Shown: positions 8,519-16,927 of the stretch, in pieces
Numbering within the stretch: the stretch's first letter is position 1
Layout: the number at the start of each line of letters is the position of its first letter
Source of the DNA: Dokdonella sp041395345
GTDB lineage: Bacteria > Pseudomonadota > Gammaproteobacteria > Xanthomonadales > Rhodanobacteraceae
Length of the DNA: 64,000 nt
Assembly: GCF_041395345.1 (NCBI RefSeq)
Contig: NZ_JAWLAR010000021.1
Coordinates: 6,709 to 70,708, forward strand
Reading direction: 5' to 3'
Made by a program: the position numbers and the translations under genes
Notes under the pieces: generated by a model
Seen by the model: only the letters and a program-made list of their open reading frames with translations
Databases searched by the model: none
Told to the model about the DNA's origin: nothing

Positions 8519-9975
8519 GGTTGTTCCGGTGCAAAGAAATGTGAGTCGCCGCGCGCAAGCTCGGTGCCCTGCGCGTCCAGCACCAGCACCACGATGGGCT
8601 GGCGTCCCGAGGTCGTGCCGCGGTCGGCGCGCAGGGTCAACGGCAGAGAGAATACTTCGTTCGGAGCCAGGGTGACCGAAGGCTTGCCGATCATGCGAAG
8701 CGGCAGATCCGATTCGGTGCGCAGGGATACGGTCTTGTCCGCATCAGTCTTGTTGACCAGCTTGACGTTGTAGCTGTTTTCGATCGCACCCTGACTGATC
8801 TCGCGGAACAGGGCGTTGCGATCGTGCAACACCTCGATGATCACCGCATCGCGGGCGCCAACCAGCCAGGAGAACGCGGCGATCACGCCGGCGAGGATGC
8901 CCGCGTAGATCATCGTGCGCGGACGCAGCAACCGTTTGGGTCGACCGAGCAGGGCGTTGTCGGTGGTATAGCGAATCAGCCCGCGCGGGTATTCCATCTT
9001 GTCCATGACCGCATCGCAGGCATCGATGCAGGCGGCACAGGCAATGCATTCGATCTGCAGGCCATTGCGAATGTCGATTCCGGTCGGGCATACCTGCACG
9101 CAGGCCAGGCAATCGATGCAGTCGCCGAGCACCCGTTGCTGTCCGGCAGGTACTTCGGGGTCGAGCGGGTTGGCGGCGTCCAGGGAAGCCGAAGCGGGAG
9201 CAAAGCGGGCCGCATTGCGCTTGCGATGCGCGCGCGGTTCCCCTCGTGTTTCGTCGTAGCTGATGACCAGCGTGTCGTGATCGAACATCGCACTCTGAAA
9301 ACGTGCGTATGGACACATGTACTTGCAGACCTGTTCGCGCAGATACCCGGCGTTGCCGTAGGTTGCAAAGCCGTAGAAGAGAATCCAGAACGTCTCCCAG
9401 CCACCCAGTGTTCCCGTTGCCACTTCCGCACCGAGCTCGCGGATCGGCGTGAAGAATCCGACGAACGTGAAACCGGTCCACAGGGCGAAGGTGATCCAGA
9501 CGAGCTGCTTGGCCGACTTGCGCCAGATCTTTTCAGCCGTCCACGGCGCTGCATCCAGGCGCATGCGCGCATTGCGGTTGCCCTCGATCTTGCGCTCCAT
9601 CCAGAGGAACACTTCGGTCCATACGGTTTGCGGGCAGGCGTACCCGCACCAGAGGCGGCCGGCTACCGCGGTGAAAAAGAACAGGCTCAACGCAGCCATG
9701 ATCAGGAGCAGGGTCAGCAGATAGAAATCCTGCGGCCAGAAAGTCATTCCGAAAATATGAAAGCGCCGGGCAGGCAGGTCGAACAGCACGATCTGCTGGC
9801 CACCGACACTGATCCACGGAAACGCGTAGAACATGCCGAGCAACCAGAACACGGCAATCGTGCGCAGGCGCTGGAATCGACCCTCGATCTCGCGAGGGTA
9901 GACCTTGGGTTCCTTCGCGTACAGGGAGCCGGACCCGTCGACGACCTTGATGTCGAGTTTTGATTTGTTGCTCAT
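8515..9975 (-). CDS. ccoG: cbb3 oxidase maturation protein CcoG (RdxA/FixG)
   Basis: Membrane ferredoxin-like protein (486 aa from ATG 9975; a GTG at 9990 would add five residues). It has about five membrane segments, conserved CGYACPQTVW, two cluster motifs, CIDCLACVQVCP and CIACAACIDACD, and a C-terminal Ig-like FixG domain (VSLRTESDLPLRM). CcoG reduces Cu(II) to Cu(I) during cbb3 oxidase biogenesis. It is the first gene of the ccoG-H-I-S run and is separated from the ccoNOQP operon by a long palindromic repeat. Confidence 0.95.
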   Translation of the reverse strand: MSNKSKLDIKVVDGSGSLYAKEPKVYPREIEGRFQRLRTIAVFWLLGMFYAFPWISVGGQQIVLFDLPARRFHIFGMTFWPQDFYLLTLLLIMAALSLFFFTAVAGRLWCGYACPQTVWTEVFLWMERKIEGNRNARMRLDAAPWTAEKIWRKSAKQLVWITFALWTGFTFVGFFTPIRELGAEVATGTLGGWETFWILFYGFATYGNAGYLREQVCKYMCPYARFQSAMFDHDTLVISYDETRGEPRAHRKRNAARFAPASASLDAANPLDPEVPAGQQRVLGDCIDCLACVQVCPTGIDIRNGLQIECIACAACIDACDAVMDKMEYPRGLIRYTTDNALLGRPKRLLRPRTMIYAGILAGVIAAFSWLVGARDAVIIEVLHDRNALFREISQGAIENSYNVKLVNKTDADKTVSLRTESDLPLRMIGKPSVTLAPNEVFSLPLTLRADRGTTSGRQPIVVLVLDAQGTELARGDSHFFAPEQP

Positions 9976-10034
9976 TGGCGTGTCCGCCACGGAATGTTCA
10001 CCGCCCCAATTCTTGCCGCTTTGCTGCGCTCTTC

Positions 10035-10740
10035 AATTGCAAAGCATTCACACGCCTGCGGCGCGCGAGTCACTTCTCTTTGACTGGCCACTGCGCCGCA
10101 GGAGCGGCGCGAACAGCGCAGCTGGCCCGAAGGGCGTAGGGCAGGAAGCCCGGAGTCAAGGAAGTAACCAAGAGAAAGGCCACCCCGATGCAGCGGTCTC
10201 CGGGCATCCTGCCCTGCGACTGCGCGAAGCGGCTTCGGGGTTGTCTGACAGTCCATCCATGGCCTGGCAGCCAACTGGCTCGCATCCCTGCGAACCACCC
10301 TGCGGGCTTTTCCTACGCCACTCCGCCACTGCAAAGGGGCCCCATTCACTGCGCATCCTGCACAGCCAGGACGAAGCAGATTCCCGCAAGTTTGTGACTC
10401 TGTCGCTGCCCTTGATCTTCCTTCTCCCGCCTCGCGGGAGAAGGTCCCGGAGGGGGATGAGGGCGTTCTTGCTCTGGCGCGCAGGAAGCGCGCTAACAGG
10501 GTCCCGTAAGCGGTGGCGACAGGGTGCAGGAAAGGCCCGAAGGGTGGGCGCGAGGGATCGCGCCCAGTTTGCTGCCAGCACAAGGATGTGCTGTCAGCGA
10601 ACCCCCGGAACCCTGTTTCGGAGTCGGAGGGCAGGAGCCCGGAGACCACCGCTTTGGGGTGGCCTTCTCTTTGCCTACTTTCTCTTGGCCACGCAAGAGA
10701 AAGTAGGGCGCGCGCCGAAGGCGTGTGAAAGCCTTTGTCC
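10035..10740. repeat. Two inverted copies of a dispersed repeat forming a ~0.7 kb imperfect palindrome
   Basis: The outer ends match in inverted orientation: TTCACACGCCTGCGGCGCGC near 10050 against GCGCGCGCCGAAGGCGTGTG near 10711. Inside, the left arm (about 10165-10340: AGAGAAAGGCCACCCC, GGTCTCCGGGC, CTGACAGTCCATCC) is repeated in reverse complement at about 10500-10680 (GGGGTGGCCTTCTCT, GCCCGGAGACC). A short hairpin CTTCTCCCGCCTCGCGGGAGAAG lies near the centre (about 10420-10443), and CTTTCTCTTGGCCACGCAAGAGAAAG near 10678-10703. A related copy lies near 30.8 kb. The long ORFs across both strands here follow from the repeat's high GC and are not genes. Nothing else is evident in the ccoG-to-10843 gap. 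Confidence 0.75.
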
Positions 10741-10842
10741 GATGCCGCGCGTCGAACAGGCGTATGAGCGCAAGCGCGCAAACATCCATGTCGAGCCAAA
10801 GAGCGCGATTCCTCAAGCCCGATCAAACCACCACCACACGTC

Positions 10843-11169
10843 TCAACCTTTCCCATGACCACCCTTGCCCCCATTGCCGTCGGGCAACGGCGGCGCGACC
10901 AGCATGGCCGTAAACAGGCAAGCCGAGATCGTGCACAGCCAGAACATGAAGAAACCGATCGAGTAGCCGGTCATGCGCGTGATTTCGATGTTCGGCCAGG
11001 TGATCCCGGCCAGCTCGACCGGGTCCACGATGGCGAAGAACATGATCGTTGCCACGCCTGCGGCAAAAAAGGACGGCCAGACCACCGCGCCGACACGGCG
11101 CACCATCGAGTCGTGCGGGTTGTCTTCGAGCGGACGCAGTGCGCCCGGTGGCGGGTGGTAGGTGGTCAC
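10843..11169 (-). CDS. Small membrane protein of the cco operon, function unknown
   Basis: A 108-residue protein with two or three membrane helices (VVWPSFFAAGVATIMFFAIV and GYSIGFFMFWLCTISACLF). Its N-terminus PPGALRPLEDN is hydrophilic and the C-terminus is Gly/Lys-rich. ATG 11169 overlaps the ccoP stop by four bases, so it is the last gene of ccoNOQP-X. I recognise no characterised family; position suggests a role in oxidase assembly or stability. Confidence 0.75.
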   Translation of the reverse strand: MTTYHPPPGALRPLEDNPHDSMVRRVGAVVWPSFFAAGVATIMFFAIVDPVELAGITWPNIEITRMTGYSIGFFMFWLCTISACLFTAMLVAPPLPDGNGGKGGHGKG

Positions 11170-12107
11170 GGCGAGGCCCCGCTGTGGGCGGCATCCTCGC
11201 GCTCGGACTCCGTCGCCGCCGTCGCCTGCGCCAGGATCCAGGCGGCCGCCAGACGAGCGCGATCTTCGCCGATGATCGGACCCCAGGCGGGCATCACGCC
11301 GCCGACGCCGTGCAGGATGATGTTGCTGACACCTTGTGCCGTGCCCTCGCCATGCAGCCAGATGCCGTCGGTGAGATTGGGTGCGCCGAGTGCGTGATTG
11401 CCCTTGCCGTCGGCACCATGGCAGGCCGCACAGATGGATTCGAACTTGGCCTTGCCCGCTGCCGCGAGCTTGCTGTCATGTTCGAGGCCGGAAAGGCTCA
11501 GGGTGTACTGGGTCACCTCGGCGACGCCATTGCCGGGCAGGGTTGCGCCCATCGGTGGCATCAGGCCATTCCTGCCATTCATGATGCTGGCCAGCACGGT
11601 TTCCGGCTCGCCCCCGTACAGCCAGTCGCTGTCGACCAGATTGGGGTAGCCCTTGGCGCCGCGGGCGTCGGAGCCGTGGCAGGCCGCGCAGTTGTTGGCG
11701 AACACGTTGCGCCCGACCTTGGTCGCAGCAGGGTCGGCCGCGAGCGCGCTCAGCGACTTGCCGCGGAATCCCGCGTACAGCGATTCCAGCCTGGCCTGAT
11801 TGGCGTCGAGATTCTCCTGCACCTGCCGATCCGAGGTCCAGCCCAGAGTGCCGGCGAAATTGCCCATGCCCGGATAAAACACCAGATACGCAATGCCAAA
11901 GATGAAGGTGAGGATGAACAACCCGAACCACCAGCGTGGCAACGGATTGTTGAGCTCCTCGATGTCGCCATCCCAGACATGGCCCATGGACTCCGCCGCA
12001 GGCTTGTCATTCTTCGGTTTGGCTGCGGTTGCCAGCAGCAACCATAGAATTCCGACCATGTTGGCCACGGTCAGCACGATCACATACCAGCTCCAGGCAC
12101 CGTTCAT
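11166..12107 (-). CDS. ccoP: cbb3 oxidase diheme subunit III
   Basis: A 313-residue cytochrome c anchored by N-terminal membrane helices (WYVIVLTVANMVGILWLLL and WWFGLFILTFIFGIAYLVFYPG). The HVWDGDIEELNNPLPRWW motif is diagnostic of CcoP. Two heme-binding sites, NNCAACH (about residue 139) and SICAACH (about 225), with distal Met motifs MPPMG and MPAWG, mark its two cytochrome domains. It receives electrons from periplasmic carriers and passes them to CcoO/CcoN. It overlaps both neighbours by four bases. Confidence 0.96.
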   Translation of the reverse strand: MNGAWSWYVIVLTVANMVGILWLLLATAAKPKNDKPAAESMGHVWDGDIEELNNPLPRWWFGLFILTFIFGIAYLVFYPGMGNFAGTLGWTSDRQVQENLDANQARLESLYAGFRGKSLSALAADPAATKVGRNVFANNCAACHGSDARGAKGYPNLVDSDWLYGGEPETVLASIMNGRNGLMPPMGATLPGNGVAEVTQYTLSLSGLEHDSKLAAAGKAKFESICAACHGADGKGNHALGAPNLTDGIWLHGEGTAQGVSNIILHGVGGVMPAWGPIIGEDRARLAAAWILAQATAATESEREDAAHSGASP

Positions 12108-12256
12108 GCTTCGTCCTCCTTGGTCGGGGAGGCATCATCTTCCAGTGGCAGCCTGGCGGACCTGGTGAAATCGGGCTTTCGCTTCTTGCTCCAGGCCCAG
12201 ATCCAGATGCCCACGAAAACGATCAACAGGATGGCGGTGTAGATTCCGGAAATCAT
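12104..12256 (-). CDS. ccoQ: cbb3 oxidase small subunit CcoQ
   Basis: A 50-residue protein, MISGIYTAILLIVFVGIWIW, with one membrane helix followed by a basic AWSKKRKPDF segment, the usual CcoQ form. It lies between ccoO and ccoP with four-base overlaps at both ends. CcoQ stabilises the oxidase complex and is not catalytic. Confidence 0.93.
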   Translation of the reverse strand: MISGIYTAILLIVFVGIWIWAWSKKRKPDFTRSARLPLEDDASPTKEDEA

Positions 12257-12876
12257 GGCTGGGCCTCCTCTACGCCGGTGTCCGACTTCACGCCGAGGCC
12301 TTGCAGATAGGCGACGACTGCATCCAGCTCGGTCTTGCCGACAACACTCTCGTTGATGCTGGCAAAATCCGCCTCGGTGTACGGATGGCCCATCCATGCC
12401 AGCGTGCGCATCTTGGTTTCGATCAGTTTCGGATCGATCAGGGCCTCGGTCAGGTTCGGATAACCCGGCATGTTCGATTCCGGCACGACGTTGCGCGGAT
12501 TGAGCAGGTGCACGCGATGCCAGTCATCGGAATAGCGTCCGCCGACTCGGGCCAGATCCGGCCCCGTGCGCTTGGAGCCCCACAGGAACGGGCGGTCGTA
12601 AACCGATTCGCCTGCCAGCGAGTACGGTCCGTAGCGCTGCGTTTCCGAAGCCAGGGTGCGGATCATCTGCGAGTGGCAACCGACGCAGCCTTCGCGGATA
12701 TAGATGTCACGACCGGCCAGTTGCAGTGGCGGGTAGGGCTTCACGCCCGGACTGGCGTTGACGGTCTGCGCCTGGAACATCAGCGGAATGATTTCGACCA
12801 GGCCGCCGATTGCGATCACGATCACGATCAGCACCGCCATGAGCCCGACATTCTTTTCGATTATTTCGTGCTTCAT
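12253..12876 (-). CDS. ccoO: cbb3 oxidase monoheme subunit II
   Basis: A 207-residue membrane-anchored cytochrome c. An N-terminal helix (GLMAVLIVIVIAIGGLVEIIPLMF) is followed by YIREGCVGCHSQMIR, the CcoO heme motif, and GPDLARVGGRYSDDWH, also diagnostic. The distal ligand Met is in MPGYPNL. It passes electrons from CcoP to the CcoN heme b. ccoN ends 11 bases upstream of its ATG. Confidence 0.96.
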   Translation of the reverse strand: MKHEIIEKNVGLMAVLIVIVIAIGGLVEIIPLMFQAQTVNASPGVKPYPPLQLAGRDIYIREGCVGCHSQMIRTLASETQRYGPYSLAGESVYDRPFLWGSKRTGPDLARVGGRYSDDWHRVHLLNPRNVVPESNMPGYPNLTEALIDPKLIETKMRTLAWMGHPYTEADFASINESVVGKTELDAVVAYLQGLGVKSDTGVEEAQP

Positions 12877-12887
12877 CAGGATTCTCC

Positions 12888-14312
12888 TCAGGCGTGGGCC
12901 GGGGCGGGAATACGCACAATCGGAACCTCGCGCGCCGGGAGACAGGTTTTCCAGACATTCCAGACCATGATCAGCATGCCGATGAAGAACAGCAGTCCGC
13001 CGAATACGCGGGTCACGTAATAGGGATAGGTCTGGCTGACCGATTCGATGAACGTGTAGGTCAGCGTGCCGTCAGGATTGGTCGCGCGCCACATCAGGCC
13101 CTGCATCACACCGGCGATCCACATTGCCGAGATGTAAAGCACGATGCCGATTGTCGCGATCCAGAAGTGCGCATCGATCGCCTTGATCGAATACATGCGC
13201 TCGCGGCCATACAGCTTCGGCAGCATGCTGTAGATCGCGCCCATGGTGATGAAGGCAACCCATCCCAACGCGCCGGCATGCACGTGGCCGATGGTCCAGT
13301 CGGTGTAGTGCGAAAGTGCGTTGACGGTCTTGATCGACATCATCGGGCCTTCAAAGGTCGACATACCGTAGAACGACAGCGAAACGATCATGAATTTCAG
13401 GATCGGATCGGTGCGCAACTTATGCCAGGCACCCGACAGCGTCATCATGCCGTTGATCATGCCGCCCCAGCTCGGAGCGAGCAGGATCAGCGAGAACACC
13501 ATGCCGATCGACTGCGCCCAGTCCGGCAACGCGGTGTAGTGAAGATGATGCGGGCCGGCCCACATGTAGATCGAAATCAGGGCCCAGAAATGCACCACCG
13601 ACAGGCGATAGGAATAGACCGGCCGTTGTGCCTGTTTGGGCACGTAGTAATACATGATGCCGAGGAAGCCGGCGGTCAGGAAAAAGCCGACTGCGTTGTG
13701 GCCGTACCACCACTGCACCATCGCATCGACCGTGCCGGAATAGATCGGGTAGGATTCCGTCCATGACACCGGGACCTGCAGGTTGTTGAAGATGTGCAGC
13801 ACCGCGATGGTCAGGATATAGGCGCCAAAGAACCAGTTGGCGACGAAGATGTGCTTGATCTGGCGCTTGACGATCGTCATGAAGAACACGATGGCGTAAA
13901 CCACCCAGACCGCCGTGATCAGAAGGTCCAGCGGCCAGATCAATTCCGCGTATTCGTGGCTTTGGGTCAAACCCAGCGGCAAGGTGATCGCCGCGCCCAC
14001 GATGACTGCCTGCCAGCCCCAGAACGTGAAGGCCGCCAGCCGATCGGAAAACAGGCGCGCGTGGCAGGTGCGCTGAACTACGTAGTACGAGGTCGCGAAC
14101 AGGCCGCTGCCGCCAAAGGCGAAGATCACTGCATTCGTGTGCAGGGGTCTCAATCGACCATAGCTGAGCCAGGCGATATCGAAATTCAGCCAGGGCCAGG
14201 CCAGCTGTGCGGCGATGAACAGGCCGACCAGCATGCCGACGACGCCCCACACGATCGTGGCGATCGTGAACTGGCGGACGACTTTATCGTTGTAGGTTTC
14301 CGCGGATGACAT
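12888..14312 (-). CDS. ccoN: cbb3 oxidase catalytic subunit I
   Basis: Heme-copper oxidase subunit of 474 aa, about twelve membrane helices, which reduces O2 with high affinity and pumps protons. The start ATG 14312 (MSSAETYNDKVVRQF) follows a GGGGAACGAG ribosome site; a longer frame to 14510 is an upstream extension through the promoter. Histidines for heme b and CuB appear in RPLHTNAVIFAFGG, WWYGHNAVGFFLTAGFLG and GPHHLHYTALPDW, with the proximal His pair in VHAGALGW and nearby segments. First gene of ccoNOQP, with a Fnr box upstream. Confidence 0.97.
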   Translation of the reverse strand: MSSAETYNDKVVRQFTIATIVWGVVGMLVGLFIAAQLAWPWLNFDIAWLSYGRLRPLHTNAVIFAFGGSGLFATSYYVVQRTCHARLFSDRLAAFTFWGWQAVIVGAAITLPLGLTQSHEYAELIWPLDLLITAVWVVYAIVFFMTIVKRQIKHIFVANWFFGAYILTIAVLHIFNNLQVPVSWTESYPIYSGTVDAMVQWWYGHNAVGFFLTAGFLGIMYYYVPKQAQRPVYSYRLSVVHFWALISIYMWAGPHHLHYTALPDWAQSIGMVFSLILLAPSWGGMINGMMTLSGAWHKLRTDPILKFMIVSLSFYGMSTFEGPMMSIKTVNALSHYTDWTIGHVHAGALGWVAFITMGAIYSMLPKLYGRERMYSIKAIDAHFWIATIGIVLYISAMWIAGVMQGLMWRATNPDGTLTYTFIESVSQTYPYYVTRVFGGLLFFIGMLIMVWNVWKTCLPAREVPIVRIPAPAHA

Positions 14313-14367
14313 GACTCGTTCCCCTATTCCGGCAGGCGTATTGTGGCAGTGCGGCAAGAAGTTTCCC

Positions 14368-14381
14368 TTGACGTCAGTCAA
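14368..14381 (-). promoter_or_regulatory. Fnr/Anr box of the ccoN promoter
   Basis: Read on the minus strand: TTGACTGACGTCAA, a fully symmetrical Fnr-type site (TTGAC-N4-GTCAA). A start site 41.5 bases downstream would be near 14333, preceded by ACAATA at 14344-14339 as a -10 element, which fits a class II Fnr promoter for ccoNOQP. Confidence 0.75.
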
Positions 14382-14496
14382 ACTAGTGTCGGCAGTGACA
14401 GATTGCCGCATGTAGAGTGCTGGCCCATCACCATCAGGATGGATTCTGCCAAGTTTGAGTTGCGCGTGCAGAATGCCTGCCGGAGTGCCCTGCCTC

Positions 14497-14510
14497 TTGA
14501 CGCATATCAA
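14497..14510 (+). promoter_or_regulatory. Fnr/Anr box of the nirK promoter
   Basis: TTGACGCATATCAA matches the Fnr consensus at nine of ten specified bases. A TAGAAT -10 element sits at 14533-14538, so a start near 14545 would place the box at -41.5, the class II activation geometry. It is about 73 bases before the nirK ATG. A dedicated NO-responsive Fnr relative (Dnr/NnrR) elsewhere could read the same site. Confidence 0.82.
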
Positions 14511-14576
14511 GGGTGGAACAGGGCGTGAGGACTAGAATTCCCGCCATCGAGCAACACCCATTACGGGGAACAACCC

Positions 14577-16091
14577 ATGACACGCATGATTTTGTCCATA
14601 ACACTTTCGGCCTTGTTGCTTGCCGCCTGTTCTCCCGCGGCAGACAAGACGGCCCCCGCTGATTCATCAGCGACCGCCGTCAGGGCAGATACCGGTGGTT
14701 CGGCCAAGGGTGATTTCGGGCCGCCCCAGGGCGAGCCGATTGTCGCCGAGTTGACCTCGCCGCCACTGGTTCCGCCGGCAACCGGGCGCACCCAGCCGGC
14801 CAAGGTCATCGTCAACCTTGAAGTACGTGAGCTGGATCTGGAGATCTCCGAAGGTGTCACCTACACCTTCTGGACGTTCGGCGGCACCGTACCCGGCAGC
14901 TTCATCCGCGTGCGTCAGGGCGACACCGTCGAATTTCACCTGAAGAACCATCCCGATTCGAAGATGCCGCACAACATCGACTTGCACGGCGTGACCGGGC
15001 CGGGCGGTGGCGCAGCCTCCAGCTTTACCGCACCCGGCCACGAATCGCAGTTCACCTTCAAGGCACTCAATGCCGGCCTGTATGTCTACCACTGCGCGAC
15101 GGCGCCGGTCGGCATGCATGTGGCCAATGGCATGTACGGCCTGATACTGGTCGAGCCACCCGAGGGCCTGCCGCCGGTCGACAAGGAGTTCTACGTGATG
15201 CAGGGCGATTTTTACACGGTCGGCAAGTATCGCGAGAAGGGCCTGCAGGCTTTCGACATGCAGAAAGCCATCGATGAGAACGCAACCTATGTCCTGTTCA
15301 ATGGTTCGGAAGGCGCGTTGATCAACGACAACGCGCTCAAGGCCAATGTCGGACAGAACGTTCGCCTGTTTGTCGGCAATGGTGGACCGAACCTGGTATC
15401 GAGCTTCCATGTCATCGGCGAGATCTTCGACAAGGTCTGGTACGAAGGCGGCACGCACTTCCAGGAAAACGTGCAGACCACGCTGATTCCGTCCGGTGGC
15501 GCGATGATCGCGGATTTCCACGTCGAAGTGCCTGGCAGCTACGTGCTGGTCGATCACTCTATCTTCCGTGCCTTCAACAAGGGTGCCCTGGCCATCCTCA
15601 AGGTGGATGGCGAAGAGAACAAGGCCATCTATTCGGGCAAGGAAGTCGACTCCGTTTACCTGGGCGACAAGGCCGCCAACCTGGCTCCGGTTACCGCTGC
15701 GCGTGATGCCGCTAGCACCGGCACGATGACCCTCGAGCAGCAGATCGCTGCCGGCAAGGCGCATTACACCGGCACCTGCTCGGTTTGCCACCAGGACAAC
15801 GGCGAAGGCATGCCGGGCGTGTTCCCGCCATTGGCGAAGTCGGACTTCCTCGCCAAAGACCCGCAAGCGGCGATCGGCTACGTGCTGAATGGCCTGACCG
15901 GGCCGATCAAGGTCAACGGCCAGGACTACAACTCGGTGATGCCGCCGATGAGCCAACTGAACAATGACGAAATTGCCAACATCCTCACATATGTCTTCAA
16001 CAGTTGGGGCAATGATGACGGTGTGGTCAGTGCAGAGCAGGTGGCCAAGGTTCGCGGCGAGACGCCGCGTGCCGAAGGTGCCGCGCACTGA
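14577..16091 (+). CDS. nirK: Copper nitrite reductase with C-terminal cytochrome c domain
   Basis: Reduces nitrite to NO in the periplasm; 504 aa. Residues 1-18 end in the lipobox LLAAC, so it should be a lipoprotein, as in AniA. Two cupredoxin domains follow with ligands visible in MPHNIDLHG (type 1 and type 2 His), VYHCATAPVGMHVANGMYG (type 2 His, type 1 Cys/His/Met) and LVDHSIFRAF (type 2 His). Residues from about 390 form a fused class I cytochrome c with CSVCHQDNGEGMPG and distal MPPMS, as in three-domain NirKs such as that of Ralstonia. The ATG follows GGGGAAC. It leads nirK-nirV-SCO and is divergent from ccoN. Confidence 0.97.
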   Translation: MTRMILSITLSALLLAACSPAADKTAPADSSATAVRADTGGSAKGDFGPPQGEPIVAELTSPPLVPPATGRTQPAKVIVNLEVRELDLEISEGVTYTFWTFGGTVPGSFIRVRQGDTVEFHLKNHPDSKMPHNIDLHGVTGPGGGAASSFTAPGHESQFTFKALNAGLYVYHCATAPVGMHVANGMYGLILVEPPEGLPPVDKEFYVMQGDFYTVGKYREKGLQAFDMQKAIDENATYVLFNGSEGALINDNALKANVGQNVRLFVGNGGPNLVSSFHVIGEIFDKVWYEGGTHFQENVQTTLIPSGGAMIADFHVEVPGSYVLVDHSIFRAFNKGALAILKVDGEENKAIYSGKEVDSVYLGDKAANLAPVTAARDAASTGTMTLEQQIAAGKAHYTGTCSVCHQDNGEGMPGVFPPLAKSDFLAKDPQAAIGYVLNGLTGPIKVNGQDYNSVMPPMSQLNNDEIANILTYVFNSWGNDDGVVSAEQVAKVRGETPRAEGAAH

Positions 16092-16135
16092 GCTGGCAAG
16101 AGAACCTCTTGTTTCACTGCGTCTCCAACGCAGCC

Positions 16136-16173
16136 GTGCCAACGATCAGGAAATAGGGCCAGATCGTTGGCAC
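16136..16173 (+). promoter_or_regulatory. Perfect 12-bp inverted repeat immediately before nirV
   Basis: GTGCCAACGATC (16136-16147) and GATCGTTGGCAC (16162-16173) pair perfectly around a 14-base loop, AGGAAATAGGGCCA, and end one base before the nirV ATG. The loop holds the only purine-rich ribosome-site-like sequence. No T-run follows, so it is not a standard terminator. It could control nirV translation, stabilise the nirK mRNA end, or be a protein-binding site. Confidence 0.6.
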
Positions 16174-16174
16174 C

Positions 16175-16927
16175 ATGGTTCTGGTCCTGAGCGCGCTGTC
16201 GCTGCAGGCTGCCGAGTATGTGGAAATCCCGGCAGGTGCGTTCCAGTCGGTATTGCCTACCGCCGATACGCCGCTTGATGTGAATGTTGGCGCATTGCGG
16301 ATGCGCACCGAGCCGGTCACCCAGGCCGAGTTCCTCGAATTCGTCAAGGAAAACCCGGAGTGGCGGCGCGATCGCGTGCCGGTTGTCTTCGCCGAGTCGC
16401 GCTATCTGGAGCAATGGCCGCAAGCCGATGCCATTGCCGAGGTGCAATCTCGGCAACCGGTGACCAAGGTCAGCTGGTTCGCTGCCCAGGCCTTCTGCGA
16501 AGGCGAAGGCGGCCGCCTGCCGACCTGGCACGAATGGGAATATGTCGCCGCTGCCGATGCCACGCGCACCGACGCGCGCGCAGATCCGGAATGGCGCAGT
16601 CGCATCCTTTCCTGGTACTCGCGGTCTTCTGCAACCGAGCCCGCCAGCATCGGCGGCGAGCCGAATGCCTTCGGTGTGCGCGACATGCACGGCCTGGTCT
16701 GGGAATGGGTGGATGATTTCAACGCACTGATCGTCAGCGCAGACAACCGCGAACAGGGCGACCCGGACACGACAAAATTCTGTGGCGCAGGCGCCCTGTC
16801 GATGCAGGACCGCGACAACTACGCGATTCTGATGCGCATCGCCATGCTGTCATCTTTGCAGGCCGCGAATGTCACCGGCAACGTGGGCTTTCGCTGCGTA
16901 CGCCCCGCCCACGGAGATGCAAGATGA
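16175..16927 (+). CDS. nirV: NirV-like formylglycine-generating-enzyme-fold protein
   Basis: A 250-residue protein with a short secretion-type N-terminus (MVLVLSALSLQA) and the FGE/SUMF1 fold: EYVEIPAGAF, TEPVTQAEFLEFV, PVTKVSWFAAQAFCEGEGGRLPTWHEWEY, NAFGVRDMHGLVWEWVDDF and the closing GFRCVRPA. Genes of this type directly after nirK are called nirV; their role is not settled, with maturation of the reductase suspected. In-frame TAG upstream leaves ATG 16175 as the only good start. Its stop overlaps the SCO gene start (ATGA). Confidence 0.85.
   Translation: MVLVLSALSLQAAEYVEIPAGAFQSVLPTADTPLDVNVGALRMRTEPVTQAEFLEFVKENPEWRRDRVPVVFAESRYLEQWPQADAIAEVQSRQPVTKVSWFAAQAFCEGEGGRLPTWHEWEYVAAADATRTDARADPEWRSRILSWYSRSSATEPASIGGEPNAFGVRDMHGLVWEWVDDFNALIVSADNREQGDPDTTKFCGAGALSMQDRDNYAILMRIAMLSSLQAANVTGNVGFRCVRPAHGDAR

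Noticed and set aside
9905..10874. Two long overlapping ORFs (317 and 300 codons) on opposite strands
   Set aside because: They cover the inverted repeat pair; low-complexity Arg/Pro/Ser-rich translations without motifs.
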